Source: Vibrio celticus (GTDB taxonomy: Bacteria > Pseudomonadota > Gammaproteobacteria > Enterobacterales > Vibrionaceae). From it: DNA of 64,000 nt. The notes beneath the pieces are model-generated. The model worked only from the letters and a program-made list of their open reading frames with translations, was not told the DNA's origin and did no database searches. Of the stretch, positions 20,148 through 29,129 are shown piece by piece (within the stretch, counting starts at the first letter, position 1; the number at the start of each line of letters is the position of its first letter). The translations under genes were made by a program, and so were the position numbers. Location of the stretch: NCBI RefSeq assembly GCF_024347335.1, contig NZ_AP025464.1, forward strand, positions 372,001 to 436,000, written 5' to 3'.

Positions 20148-20169
20148 AACAGGTTAACAGGTTAACAGG
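20148..20169 (+). repeat. 8-bp tandem duplication causing the chemoreceptor frameshift
   Basis: AACAGGTT repeats 2.75 times. Deleting one unit restores the receptor frame (QQVNRIDEVIYP). Such short tandem units arise and revert by slippage. Confidence 0.9.
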
Positions 20170-20728
20170 ATAGATGAAGTTATCTATCCGGTCATGAACT
20201 CTTCGTCAATGAACCGAGTGTTAATATCTCAGGTAGCAGAACGGTTTAATTTGGCTGTCACTTTAGGCGATGAAGAATTGCTTGAAATGAATACTGTGAC
20301 CTATAAAGAGATCCTAGCTAATTTTCAGATGCAGGCCGAATTAGATTCATCGATTAAATACTCTACTGTTGAACTTCAGAAAAAAACCACCGCCTATTTC
20401 GAGTTAGCGCATCGTATCGCTAAAGGAATGATCGATGGAGGCCTCTCATTTGCTGAGGTTGGTGACTTGGCTAAGCAAAATAGTGAAATGCTTGAAGTAC
20501 TTACGAGAGATATAAATCAGTTCTCGGAAGCCCGAATCTCCGATTTTGAAAATTCAGTCACTTCTCTTGAAGAAAATAACCTTCGTTCAAATAAAATAAT
20601 GACGGTGCTTGGCATCACTGCACTTATTTCATTATGTTTGTTTGGATGGTTCGTCGTCCATGCAATACGCAAAGATCTTGCGAATATCAGCGACAAGATG
20701 AGAGATATTGCTGAAGGGGAAGGCGATC

Positions 20729-21781
20729 GGCTTTGTTGCGTAATTCAATGGAACTAAATCAAGAACCTACGATCTGATCAGCTACCTCCACCCTCTCTCG
20801 TAGCCCTATGCTTAAGCCTCGTTACAAAACAACCAACTGGAAGCAATACAACCAATCACTCATTAACCGTGGCTCTCTGACCTTTTGGATTGATGAAGAA
20901 GCAATAAGCGGGTGGGCGCAAAGTAAACAGAATAAGCGCGGGAGGCCGCGTCGGTTCAGTGATTTAGCTATCACGACAGCACTCATGGTGAAACGAGTTT
21001 TTTCTATGCCATTGAGAGCGCTGCAAGGATTTATCGACTCGATATTTAGGTTAGCCCATGTACCGTTAAGTTGTCCGCATTACACCTGCATCAGTCGTAG
21101 AGCCAAGCAAGTTGAGGTTTCATTTAAGACTAAAACGAAAGGAGCGATACAGCACCTAGCTATTGATGCTACTGGCCTTAAGGTTTATGGCGAAGGTGAA
21201 TGGAAAGTCAAAAAACATGGGACGGATGGCAAGCGTAGAGTCTGGCGAAAGCTTCATATTGCCGTCGATACCAACACTCATGAGATCATTGCCGCTGAGC
21301 TAAGTTTATCGACGGTTACAGATGGAGAAGTACTCCCTAACTTACTGAAACAAACACGCCGAAGTATCCTTGAGGTGTCTGGTGATGGCGCTTACGACAC
21401 GAGAGCGTGTCACGCTGCTATTAAGATTAAGGGAGCTATTGCGCTTATTCCCCCAAGAGAAGGGGCTGCCTTCTGGGAGCGAGGTCACCCTCGAAATCTC
21501 GCCGTGGGTTGCCAGAAATTATACGGCTCAAATAAGTATTGGAAAGAGCGGTATGGATACCACAAACGTTCACTCTCAGAAACAGCGATGTATCGAGTTA
21601 AACAGTTGCTAGGAGGGAAACTGAGCTTAAGAAATTACAATGCCCAGGTGGGTGAAACTTACGCGATGATAAAAGCGTTGAACAAGCTTACTGGGTTAGG
21701 TATGCCTGAAACTTGTCGTGTTGACTAAAAAACAAGCGAAACGGGTTGCTCTATCTCTAAATTTAATTACGCAACAAAGCC
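20729..21781 (+). mobile_element. IS5-family (IS903 group) insertion sequence, 1053 bp, with 9-bp target duplication
   Basis: Terminal inverted repeats begin GGCTTTGTTGCGTAATT at both ends (20729 onward, and the complement ending at 21781). They share the GGCTTTGTTG opening with IS903. The element is flanked by direct repeats AAGGCGATC at 20720-20728 and 21782-21790. It contains one intact transposase gene. Length, ends and 9-bp duplication all fit the IS903 group, and the perfect duplication shows that this copy arrived by transposition here. Confidence 0.95.
20808..21728 (+). CDS. IS903-group DDE transposase
   Basis: The product, 306 aa, is the usual length for this group (IS903 transposase is 307 aa). 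The first catalytic Asp is in [19 protein letters not shown], the second in [13 protein letters not shown], and the Glu in [18 protein letters not shown] with the YR-K signature. The N-terminal part contains the DNA-binding basic segment [14 protein letters not shown]. The frame is intact, so the element may still be active. Transcription runs in the same direction as the disrupted chemoreceptor. Confidence 0.95.
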   Translation: MLKPRYKTTNWKQYNQSLINRGSLTFWIDEEAISGWAQSKQNKRGRPRRFSDLAITTALMVKRVFSMPLRALQGFIDSIFRLAHVPLSCPHYTCISRRAKQVEVSFKTKTKGAIQHLAIDATGLKVYGEGEWKVKKHGTDGKRRVWRKLHIAVDTNTHEIIAAELSLSTVTDGEVLPNLLKQTRRSILEVSGDGAYDTRACHAAIKIKGAIALIPPREGAAFWERGHPRNLAVGCQKLYGSNKYWKERYGYHKRSLSETAMYRVKQLLGGKLSLRNYNAQVGETYAMIKALNKLTGLGMPETCRVD

Positions 21782-23910
21782 AAGGCGATCTAACGGTTCG
21801 ACTCATACATGAAAAAAATGATGAGCTTAAACCGCTAGTAGATTCGTTTAACTCTTTTGTTTCTCACTTGCAACGCAATGTAACTGAGACCATAGAAAAC
21901 GTTGTGGAGTTGGACTCCATTTCGCGCTCGTTGGTCAGTACAAGCCAAAATACTCGCACGTTATCAAAGAGCCAACATTTGGCCATTGAAGAAGTATCCC
22001 AATCCTTACAACAACTCTTTAGCGCAGCTAAGGATATCGCCCTCAATGCTAACGACGCCTCTTTATCTGCAACAAGTGCTAGTGAGCAAGCTTCTATGGG
22101 TGAGGCTCAGGTTAAAAGTACGATTCTCGCCGTGCAAGAGTTGACTACAGATGTACGTCAAGCTTCTCAAGTGGTTGGCCAATTGGATACGAGCACTCAA
22201 AGTGCTGGATCAATATTAGATTCAATCAGTGCGATTGCCGAGCAAACCAACTTGTTGGCTCTGAATGCGGCAATTGAGGCGGCTAGAGCTGGCGAACAGG
22301 GTAGAGGATTTGCTGTTGTCGCTGACGAAGTTCGCACGTTGGCTTCAAGAACGCAAAGCTCGACACAAGAGATTCAGTCGGTGCTTTCTCAGCTACAAGA
22401 GCAAGCGAAAATGGCTTCAAAAATCATCTCTGATAGCGCCATTAAAGCCGAAAACTGTGTTGAACAATCTTTAATTGCCGAAAAATCCCTTATACAGATC
22501 ACCAATGACGTTATGGATATTAGTCAACGTAACGACAGCATAGCTTCTGCAACAGAAGAGCAAGAGCAAACGTCCTCTCATATCGAGACGTATGTCAAAG
22601 ATATCCGTGACATGGCAGAAGGCACAACGGACAGTGTTCAACAAGTAGATTCAGTCGCGCAAGATATTCAAAAAATCACACGAAATTTATCTGAATTAAC
22701 GGGTCATTTTAAGATTCGTTAATAGTCCTTAATTCTTCCTGCTGTTTTTCTTAATGATGTTTTTCTTGACTACAACCGAGAAGAACAGCGGGAGTTTGCC
22801 TCGTATTTGGGGCTTCAAATAATAAAAATGAAAACATAACTGTGGAGTTCGTTATGAAAAAGACGGTAATTGCTGCTTTAGTAAGTGTTGCTTGTGGTGC
22901 TAATGCTGCAAGTATGGAAGATATTAGTATCAGTGGCTTTGGTTCCGTAGGTATCGGGAAAGCGAACAATGATGTGAATTACGCGGGATACACCAGTGAG
23001 AATCTTGAATGGGAACAAGAGACACTTGCTGGACTTCAGTTTGATTTTAAAGTGAATGAGAAAGCTAAGTTTGTCACACAGATTGTTGCGAACAGTCGCT
23101 ATGACTATGAACCAAAGATCGAGATGGCGTATGCATCATACGATTTTGAACGTTTTACAGCTCGTGCTGGTAAGCTACGTCTGCCTCTGTTTTTCTATTC
23201 AGATTATACAGACCTGGGTTACGCATACCCTATGATTCGCCCTTCACAAGAGCTATACGAAAACATCGTTTTAAAAAGCTATACCGGTGCTGATCTATTG
23301 ATTCCTGTAGAGTTTGAAAACTCAAGCCTATTGATTCAACCTGTTGTTGGTATTGGCACTATTGACGAAGATGACTCTATTGTTGGCGAAGTTAAACTTG
23401 ATAAGCTGATGGGTCTAAGTGCGAACTGGAACGCAGGGGATATGACATTCCGTGGTTCTTACTTTGTTGCTGAATCGAACCCATCTTGTGATTTTAATAG
23501 TTCGCTTGATCCTTACTGCCAGATGGCTCAGATGTTAGACAGTAAAGACGGCCAGTTTATTTCGCTTGGTGCGCAATACGACAACGGCGATCTAATCGCA
23601 AACATCGAGGGCGCAGATGTACAGCTAGATGGTGAGTTCTATGACTACCAATCGATTTCAACTTTAGTTGGCTACAGAGTGAATGAATTTACCCCTTATA
23701 TCTCTATCAACTGGGTAGAAACGACTGATAACGAAGAGCGTGTAAATCTACCATCTTCGTCTCTTAGAGAAGCTATGAACTACGAGCGTTTGTCTTATGC
23801 GGTGGGCTCTCGTTGGGATTTTGCTAAGAACATGTCACTCAAAGTTGATGTTACCTATGTTGACTACAAAGGTACCAGCGGAGGCTTCCAAGAGAATATC
23901 GAAACAACTA

Positions 23911-24792
23911 GGGCGTGTTGATCTTTCGTGAGTGTTTTTTGAACAGCATGGTAAAGAGTTATAATTTGCTTCGCCAAAAGTAAAACCATAACCAATACCA
24001 TGCCAAGAACAATGCTAACTGATATTCGCTGGGAACTGCTACTCCAAGTTATGAAAAGTACAGGTCGTATTTACGATAAAACTGAACATCGAATGACATT
24101 TGAAGGAATACTTTATCGAATGAGAACAGGTATTCCTTGGCGAGATCTACCCTCTGAGTTCGGAGAGTGGAGTACCGTTTACAGACGATTTAATCTTTGG
24201 TCAAAGAAAGGGATTTTAGATAATCTTTTCAAAAGCTTATCTAACATGGCTGATTTTGAATGGTATTTCTTGATGGCTCTATAGTTAGAGCACATCAGCA
24301 TAGTACAGGTGCAGCTACTGAAAGTTCAGAGCAAATAGGAAAAAGTCGCGGGGGCAACTCAACCAAAATTCACTTAGCCGTAGATAGTGGTGGCCTGCCG
24401 ATTTGCTTTGATTTATCAGAGGGACAACGCCACGATATAGTGCATGCCGAAAGCTTAGTTGAGCAACTCGATGAAGTTAATACCATCGTTTGTGATAAAG
24501 GATATGACAGCGAACCTTTCCGTATTTTTGTTAAGGAACGTGGCGGAGAAACGGTAATTGCTAAACGCAATTACGGACAAGATATAGACAAAGACAGTAT
24601 GGATTGGTGTTTATACAAGTATCGTCACTTGGTCGAAAATGCCTTTGGGAGAATTAAGCATTATCGAGCTATTTCAAGTAGATATGACAAGCTAGAAAGG
24701 AATTATGCCAGCATGTTATCGCTGGCATTCATGTTAATGTGGCTACCGATGTATTGTTGAACGCGAAATGTACAGCAAAGATCAACACGCCC
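23911..24792 (+). mobile_element. IS5-family (IS427-group-like) insertion sequence, about 882 bp
   Basis: Both ends carry the 16-bp perfect inverted repeat GGGCGTGTTGATCTTT. The flanks are CTA at 23908-23910 and TAG at 24793-24795, so the target duplication is TA (or CTAG if one base is taken from each end). This is characteristic of the IS427 group. The transposase is split over two overlapping frames. Removing 882 bp plus 2 bp restores the outer-membrane gene exactly. Confidence 0.93.
24000..24760 (+). CDS. IS427-group transposase, two frames joined by a probable -1 frameshift
   Basis: The first frame (24000-24284, 94 aa) has the N-terminal domain MTFEGILYRMRTGIPWRDLP. The second frame (24260-24760, 166 aa) holds the catalytic core: Asp in FLDGSIVRAHQH, Asp in VCDKGYDSEPFR and Glu in HLVENAFGRIKHY. 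The frames overlap by 25 nt and differ by -1, the organisation used by this group to make a fused OrfAB protein by programmed frameshifting. The slip must occur in 24260-24284, where DFEW of frame 1 would pass into FLDGS of frame 2. Both frames look intact, so the element may be active. Confidence 0.9.
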
Positions 24793-24883
24793 TAGTAACC
24801 CATTTATCGCAACGGGCAATTTCTTTGAAGATGACTCAATCTTGTATTCAGCTAAATTAGACTTCGTATTCTAAGGTATCAGT

Positions 24884-25294
24884 ATGAAAAAGTTACTAAC
24901 GCTTATGGCAGCAACGTTTATTTCGTTTAATGCAGCTGCGGGTATGGTTGTTATCGGCAATAGCGCAGGTGTTGACGCGTTAACCAATGCTGATGTGAAA
25001 AAATTATTCATGGGTAAATCAAACCAACTGGGTAATGGCAGTAAGGCTCAGATTATTGAGCTTGTTGATGGTGCTGCAGGTCGTATTGCTTTTCATGAAG
25101 TAGCAACGGGTCGTTCAGAGTCTCAACTCCAATCCGTTTGGGCTCGCTTGGTGTTTACAGGTAAAGCAGAAGCCCCAGTTCAAGTTGCAGATTACAGCGC
25201 TGTAATCAATCAAGTTGCTACAAATGCTAATGCGATTGGGTATGTTGATGAAGCTGCGCTTACTGGCGATGTGAAAGTATTGCTTAAGTACTAG
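24884..25294 (+). CDS. Small PstS-like substrate-binding protein
   Basis: The product, 136 aa, has a signal peptide (MKKLLTLMAATFISFNAAA) followed by MVVIGNSAGVDALTNADVKKLFMGK, a motif seen in phosphate ABC-transporter binding-protein homologues. It is about half the length of a full PstS, and no permease or ATPase genes are adjacent. In vibrios such short PstS-like proteins often follow a chemoreceptor and a porin-like gene, as here. The product is probably periplasmic and may bind an anionic ligand or assist the neighbouring barrel protein; its ligand is unknown. It starts 9 bp after the original stop of the disrupted outer-membrane gene, so the IS insertion is likely polar on it unless the IS supplies a promoter. 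Confidence 0.75.
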   Translation: MKKLLTLMAATFISFNAAAGMVVIGNSAGVDALTNADVKKLFMGKSNQLGNGSKAQIIELVDGAAGRIAFHEVATGRSESQLQSVWARLVFTGKAEAPVQVADYSAVINQVATNANAIGYVDEAALTGDVKVLLKY

Positions 25295-25330
25295 TCTTTG
25301 GCGATACAACATAGCTCTATAAAGAGTTAT

Positions 25331-25366
25331 AAAGCCCGATAACGAGTGCGTTATCGGGCTTTCTTG
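25331..25366 (+). terminator. Strong terminator after the PstS-like gene
   Basis: AAAGCCCGATAAC (25331-25343) and GTTATCGGGCTTT (25350-25362) form a 13-bp perfect stem, followed by CTTGTTTC. It lies between convergent genes and may act on both strands. Confidence 0.8.
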
Positions 25367-25411
25367 TTTCTATTCACATATATCTGAATCGTAAATCAAT
25401 TGACTCCTGCG

Positions 25412-26962
25412 CTAATCTCGCATGTTTAGAATCAATACTGCCGCTAGAGCTAAGAACGCTGTCATCATTAAGAACACATCGTTGTAAGCCATAATGGCAG
25501 CGTCACGTTGCATGGTGCCAAGTAAACTTGCTTGAGCTTGTTGCATCGCCGTTGTGGCATCACTTCCTGACTGAATAAAGAACGCTTGTTGCTGCTGAAG
25601 CGTTTGCCAACCGAGTTGACTTACAGAAGGTAACGACTCCTTGATGTGTGCCAAGTGCTCACGGGTTTTGTTATCCAATAGCGTGGCGATAATCGCGATA
25701 CTAAAAGCGCCCCCTAAGTTTCGCATCACGTTGGTTAACGTAGATGCGTCTGGCGTGTCCATTTTGCTGATGTTCTTCATGGCAACCAAAGACAGCGGAA
25801 CCATGATAAACGGACTACCAATAGCACGCAGAACCATGGATAAAATCAGTTGTTGCCCGCCAAAGTCGATTGTCATGTGCGTATTCACGTAACAACTGAA
25901 ACCGAACATCGCGAAGCCAAAGGTCACCAAGTACTTAGGCTTAATGATCTGTGTTAGCTTGGGCACAATTGGGAATATCAGAAGTTGTGGGAAACCCATC
26001 CACATTAGCACTTCACCAATTTCCATCGCGTTATATTGCTGAATTTGAGTGAGATACATCGGCAGCACATAGATAGAGCCAAGCAACGCCATCCCCAAAA
26101 TCAAATAGGCGATACAAGACATAGCAAACTGCCCATCCCGCAATAGCCGCAGGTTAACCAATGGCTTTTTGTGTTGGAGTTCGTTTATCACAAAGTAAAC
26201 CAAACTCACCGCCGACACGATACTCAAGCCAATAATAAAGCTCGAACTGAACCACTCTTCACGGTTACCTTCTTCTAGTACCACTTCCAAGCAACCTAGC
26301 CCTAACGCCATAGTGGCGATACCAAACCAGTCCGCTTTTTTCAGCGTGCCAAGGTCGAGCTTTTCATCATCCAAGCCATATCGGATCATGGTGATCACAA
26401 GCAAAGCAGGCGGAATATTGATGTAGAAAATATAGTGCCATGAAAAGTTCTCCGTCAGCCAACCACCAAATGTTGGGCCGATCGATGGAGCAAAGGTCGC
26501 GGTTACGCCAAACAGTGCCATACCCACAGCACGTTTGTTAACAGGTAATAACTGAATCACTAACGAGAAAGCAAGCGGGATTAAAGCACCACCACTGAAG
26601 CCTTGCATCGTGCGGAATACGATCATCGAGGTCATATTCCAAGAGAACGAACATAACAAAGATGAAATGGTGAAAATGGCCGTCGTCCACGTGATATAAC
26701 GGCGTTTACCGAGTGCTTTAGAAAGCCAACCACTGAGTGGAATAGCAATCATCTCTGCGACTAGATAAGACGTAGAGATCCACGAACTTTCATCTAAGGT
26801 GGCAGACAGCGCGCCTTGAATATCTTTGAGAGACGAGTTGGTGATTTGAATATCCAAGATCGCCATAAACGCACCAATCAAACCGCCAAATAGGGCGAGC
26901 CAATGGCGTCTTGAAACTTCGTCATTATCATTAGTGTGGGTGACAACACCAGCATTACTCAT
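25412..26962 (-). CDS. EmrB-type MFS multidrug efflux permease (DHA2 family)
   Basis: The product, 516 aa, has about 14 predicted membrane spans, as usual for DHA2 drug:proton antiporters. Recognisable segments are MAILDIQITNSSLKDIQGAL in helix 1 (motif D1 of the family), GWLSKALGKRRYI (motif A, loop 2-3) and GPTFGGWLTENFSWHYIFYI (motif C and beyond). It would form a tripartite pump with the adaptor encoded 3 bp upstream and an unlinked TolC. Substrates of homologues are hydrophobic toxicants such as uncouplers; specificity here cannot be read. The gene is cotranscribed with the adaptor and probably controlled by the divergent LysR gene. Confidence 0.9.
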   Translation of the reverse strand: MSNAGVVTHTNDNDEVSRRHWLALFGGLIGAFMAILDIQITNSSLKDIQGALSATLDESSWISTSYLVAEMIAIPLSGWLSKALGKRRYITWTTAIFTISSLLCSFSWNMTSMIVFRTMQGFSGGALIPLAFSLVIQLLPVNKRAVGMALFGVTATFAPSIGPTFGGWLTENFSWHYIFYINIPPALLVITMIRYGLDDEKLDLGTLKKADWFGIATMALGLGCLEVVLEEGNREEWFSSSFIIGLSIVSAVSLVYFVINELQHKKPLVNLRLLRDGQFAMSCIAYLILGMALLGSIYVLPMYLTQIQQYNAMEIGEVLMWMGFPQLLIFPIVPKLTQIIKPKYLVTFGFAMFGFSCYVNTHMTIDFGGQQLILSMVLRAIGSPFIMVPLSLVAMKNISKMDTPDASTLTNVMRNLGGAFSIAIIATLLDNKTREHLAHIKESLPSVSQLGWQTLQQQQAFFIQSGSDATTAMQQAQASLLGTMQRDAAIMAYNDVFLMMTAFLALAAVLILNMRD

Positions 26963-26965
26963 GAT

Positions 26966-28030
26966 CTAGCCTCGTTTATCGATGGTCGCTACCACAGACA
27001 AACCAGGAAGCAATCTACCTTTCAATTCTTGCTGATCTGGAATCGTAATTTTCACCGGTACACGTTGAACGATTTTAGTAAAGTTACCTGTCGCGTTTTC
27101 TGGTGGTAGGAGCGCAAACTTGGCGCCAGTTGCAGGGGAGAAACTGTCTACCACGCCTTCAAGTGGTTGACCCGGAAAGGCATCCAGTTCGACTTCTACG
27201 GTTTGGCCTTTGTGAATGCCGCTTAATTGAGTTTCTTTGAAGTTAGCTTCAATCCACACTTGGTTGTTTGGTACCAAGCTCATAAGTGGTGCGCCTGCTT
27301 GAATCAGCAAGCCTTCACGAACGCTACGTTTACCAATCACGCCATCCGCTGGCGCGTAAACTTTGGTGTAATCAAGGTTAAGTTGTGCTTGATCTCTTTG
27401 TGCTTGAGCTTCAGTCACGGATGCGTTTGCTTGTTCGATTTCACTCGCAATCACGATTAGCTGATCATTACTTGCGACGAGGTTTGCTTTTGCTTCTTCA
27501 AGTTCTGCTTGGGTGACTTTTTGTTGTGCGACCATGCTGTCGACTTCATCTTGCGAAGCATAGTTACGCTTTAATAAGCTACGAGAACGGACTACTTGTT
27601 GGATTGCACGCTCGTATTCAGCTTGTGCGGAATCAACACGGCTCTCGGCTTGATTTATTTGGCTACGTTGTAACGTTTGTTGAGCGATAAGGTTGTGTAC
27701 GCTTGATTGAACGACGCTTAAATGCGCATTCGCCTGAGCAAGTGCAGATTGGTAATCACGATCATCGATTTGAACCAACAAGTCACCTTGTTTAACCGAT
27801 TGGTTATCACTCACATAAGACTTAACAATATAACCCGACACCTTCGGGCTTATATTAGTGATGTCGCCTTGTAGGTAGGCATTGTCGGTAGATTCAAAGT
27901 ATTGGCCATAGCCGTACCAATATCCGGCACCAGCAAGACCTAATGACAGCATGATCGCAGTAGCAATAAGCGGGGCTTTTTTACGTTTTTTTGTGCTTAC
28001 TGGTTGCGAAGCGTTGTTGTTCTCTGTCAT
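26966..28030 (-). CDS. EmrA-type membrane fusion protein of the efflux pump
   Basis: The product, 354 aa, has a short cytoplasmic tail rich in Lys, one membrane anchor (about residues 22-42, PLIATAIMLSLGLAGAGYWY) and the split biotinyl-lipoyl/HlyD fold. YLQGDITNISPKVSGYIVKSYVSDNQSVKQGD and TKVYAPADGVIGKRSVREG are the two lipoyl halves. Between them is a long coiled coil (about 80-205). The C-terminal beta-barrel carries WIEANFKETQLSGIHKGQTVEVELDAFPG. It links the EmrB-like permease to the outer-membrane channel. It is the first gene of the operon and is divergent from the LysR regulator across a 128-bp gap. Confidence 0.92.
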   Translation of the reverse strand: MTENNNASQPVSTKKRKKAPLIATAIMLSLGLAGAGYWYGYGQYFESTDNAYLQGDITNISPKVSGYIVKSYVSDNQSVKQGDLLVQIDDRDYQSALAQANAHLSVVQSSVHNLIAQQTLQRSQINQAESRVDSAQAEYERAIQQVVRSRSLLKRNYASQDEVDSMVAQQKVTQAELEEAKANLVASNDQLIVIASEIEQANASVTEAQAQRDQAQLNLDYTKVYAPADGVIGKRSVREGLLIQAGAPLMSLVPNNQVWIEANFKETQLSGIHKGQTVEVELDAFPGQPLEGVVDSFSPATGAKFALLPPENATGNFTKIVQRVPVKITIPDQQELKGRLLPGLSVVATIDKRG

Positions 28031-28158
28031 TTTTTATTTCTCATTTTGTTTTTATTTAGATGTAACGAATTGTAAATGAATTCGATTGATTGATAAGATA
28101 GGAAAAAAGGGAAACACTGTTGCAATAATCTTACTAATAGGGCTTTGGGAGAAGTACG

Positions 28159-29061
28159 ATGGACTTAAATGCTGTGACTGTTTTTACACAAGTTGTTGAT
28201 TGTGGGAGTTTCACGCACGCAGCTGAAGCATTGAACATGACCAAGTCGACCGTCAGCCGAAAGCTTGACGAGCTCGAGCAGCACCTAGGTGTGAGGTTGA
28301 TCACTCGTTCGACACGAAGTTTAGTTTTAACGCCAGAGGGTGAGCGCTTTTATCAGTCGAGCATGCAGATGCAAGAGATCATGAACCAAGCTGAGTTAGA
28401 GGTTTCTGCCAATCAGGATTTGATCCGAGGGCAGTTGAATGTTGTGTTGCCTGTCGAATTGGGGCATCAAGTATTAGCCACATACATCCACAGTTTCCTA
28501 AAAGAGCACCCAAACGTGACTTTGAACTTAGAACTGTCGAATCGAGAAGTCGACATCATTGCGGAGGGGATCGATCTTTACGCGCAAATTGGTGAGTTGG
28601 TGGATTCGAGCTTGGTTTCTCGCTACCTCACAACATCAAAGCGAGTATTGGTAGCCAGCCCTGAGTATTTAGAGCAGTTCGATGAAATCTCTTCGCCCAA
28701 TGATCTTAAACCGCCATTCAGAATGATTGAGGTCGTGAACAAGGCCGCGCGTCTACCCAAGTGGCATTTACAATTAAAAGGCGGAGAGTCGATTTTGATC
28801 GATCTACCGTGTCAGTTGCGGGTGAATACCATCACGGCATGCCTAACAGCGTGTGTGGATGGGCTCGGCTTGGCGGTGCTTCCTGAATTCATTTGTCGGG
28901 AACATTTCAAGACAGGTAAGCTGATTCGCTTGTTACCTGAATATGAGATGCCAGAAGTTTCAGTAAGCCTAGTGTATGCAGACAGGCAGTTGATGCCCAA
29001 ACGTAAGAAGGTCTTTATCGACTATCTACTGACTGCCTTTCAAAATAGGAAGCAAAAGTAA
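28159..29061 (+). CDS. LysR-family transcriptional regulator, divergent from the efflux operon
   Basis: The product is 300 aa. The N-terminal winged helix-turn-helix is clear: MDLNAVTVFTQVVDCGSFTHAAEALNMTKSTVSRKLDELE, followed by the linker helix LGVRLITRSTRSLVLTPEGERFY. The rest is the LysR substrate-binding fold (about 90-295). The start has GGGAG about 9 bases upstream. Position and divergent orientation suggest it regulates emrAB-type genes and itself in response to a pump substrate; the inducer is unknown. The binding site is presumably in the 128-bp shared promoter, but I cannot name a T-N11-A box with confidence. Confidence 0.9.
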   Translation: MDLNAVTVFTQVVDCGSFTHAAEALNMTKSTVSRKLDELEQHLGVRLITRSTRSLVLTPEGERFYQSSMQMQEIMNQAELEVSANQDLIRGQLNVVLPVELGHQVLATYIHSFLKEHPNVTLNLELSNREVDIIAEGIDLYAQIGELVDSSLVSRYLTTSKRVLVASPEYLEQFDEISSPNDLKPPFRMIEVVNKAARLPKWHLQLKGGESILIDLPCQLRVNTITACLTACVDGLGLAVLPEFICREHFKTGKLIRLLPEYEMPEVSVSLVYADRQLMPKRKKVFIDYLLTAFQNRKQK

Positions 29062-29129
29062 CGGGGTAAATCTTAGTGGTAAAGTGCTTAGGCTTCCTAT
29101 TATTCGTTATTGTCTAAACTGTATCGAAG

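Larger units (their letters stand above)
20039..22722 (+). pseudogene. Methyl-accepting chemotaxis protein, broken by an 8-bp duplication and an IS element
   Basis: The start MFSLSIKNKVMALCLFSF (20039) is a typical receptor N-terminus. An 8-bp tandem duplication at 20151-20166 then shifts the frame to a TAG at 20170. Removing one copy joins it exactly to the frame continuing NRIDEVIYPVMNSSSM. After a helical sensor region, a second membrane span (MTVLGITALISLCLFGWFVV) and the HAMP start (DKMRDIAEGEGD), an IS with a 9-bp target duplication interrupts codon GAT/CTA. Downstream the frame resumes as [20 protein letters not shown] and runs through the signalling hairpin tip ([20 protein letters not shown]). 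Subtracting IS, target duplication and the 8-bp repeat leaves 1614 bp, a clean 537-aa receptor. The gene is therefore a recent pseudogene with an otherwise intact sequence. Confidence 0.93.
22854..24874 (+). pseudogene. Outer-membrane porin-like beta-barrel, C-terminus cut off by an IS
   Basis: The start at 22854 gives a signal peptide (MKKTVIAALVSVACGANAAS) followed by alternating beta-strand sequence (ISGFGSVGIGKAN, FTARAGKLRLPLFFYSDYTD). This resembles trimeric porin-like proteins found beside chemoreceptor/PstS-like genes in vibrios. At codon ACT an IS enters and the frame ends after three foreign residues (RAC). After the IS the original frame resumes (SNPFIATGNFFEDDSILYSAKLDFVF) and ends with the C-terminal Phe typical of barrels recognised by the Bam machinery. 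Without the IS the gene encodes 378 aa. Loss of the terminal strand should prevent barrel assembly (inference). An earlier GTG at 22842 is less likely as start because GTGGAG serves as its ribosome site. Confidence 0.9.

Noticed and set aside
24370..24570. Antisense frame in the IS427-type transposase
   Set aside because: Shadow of the transposase; no start signal or independent support.
20729..24792. Composite transposon carrying the genes between the two IS elements
   Set aside because: The elements belong to different groups, each has its own target duplication, and the genes between are the interrupted residents.
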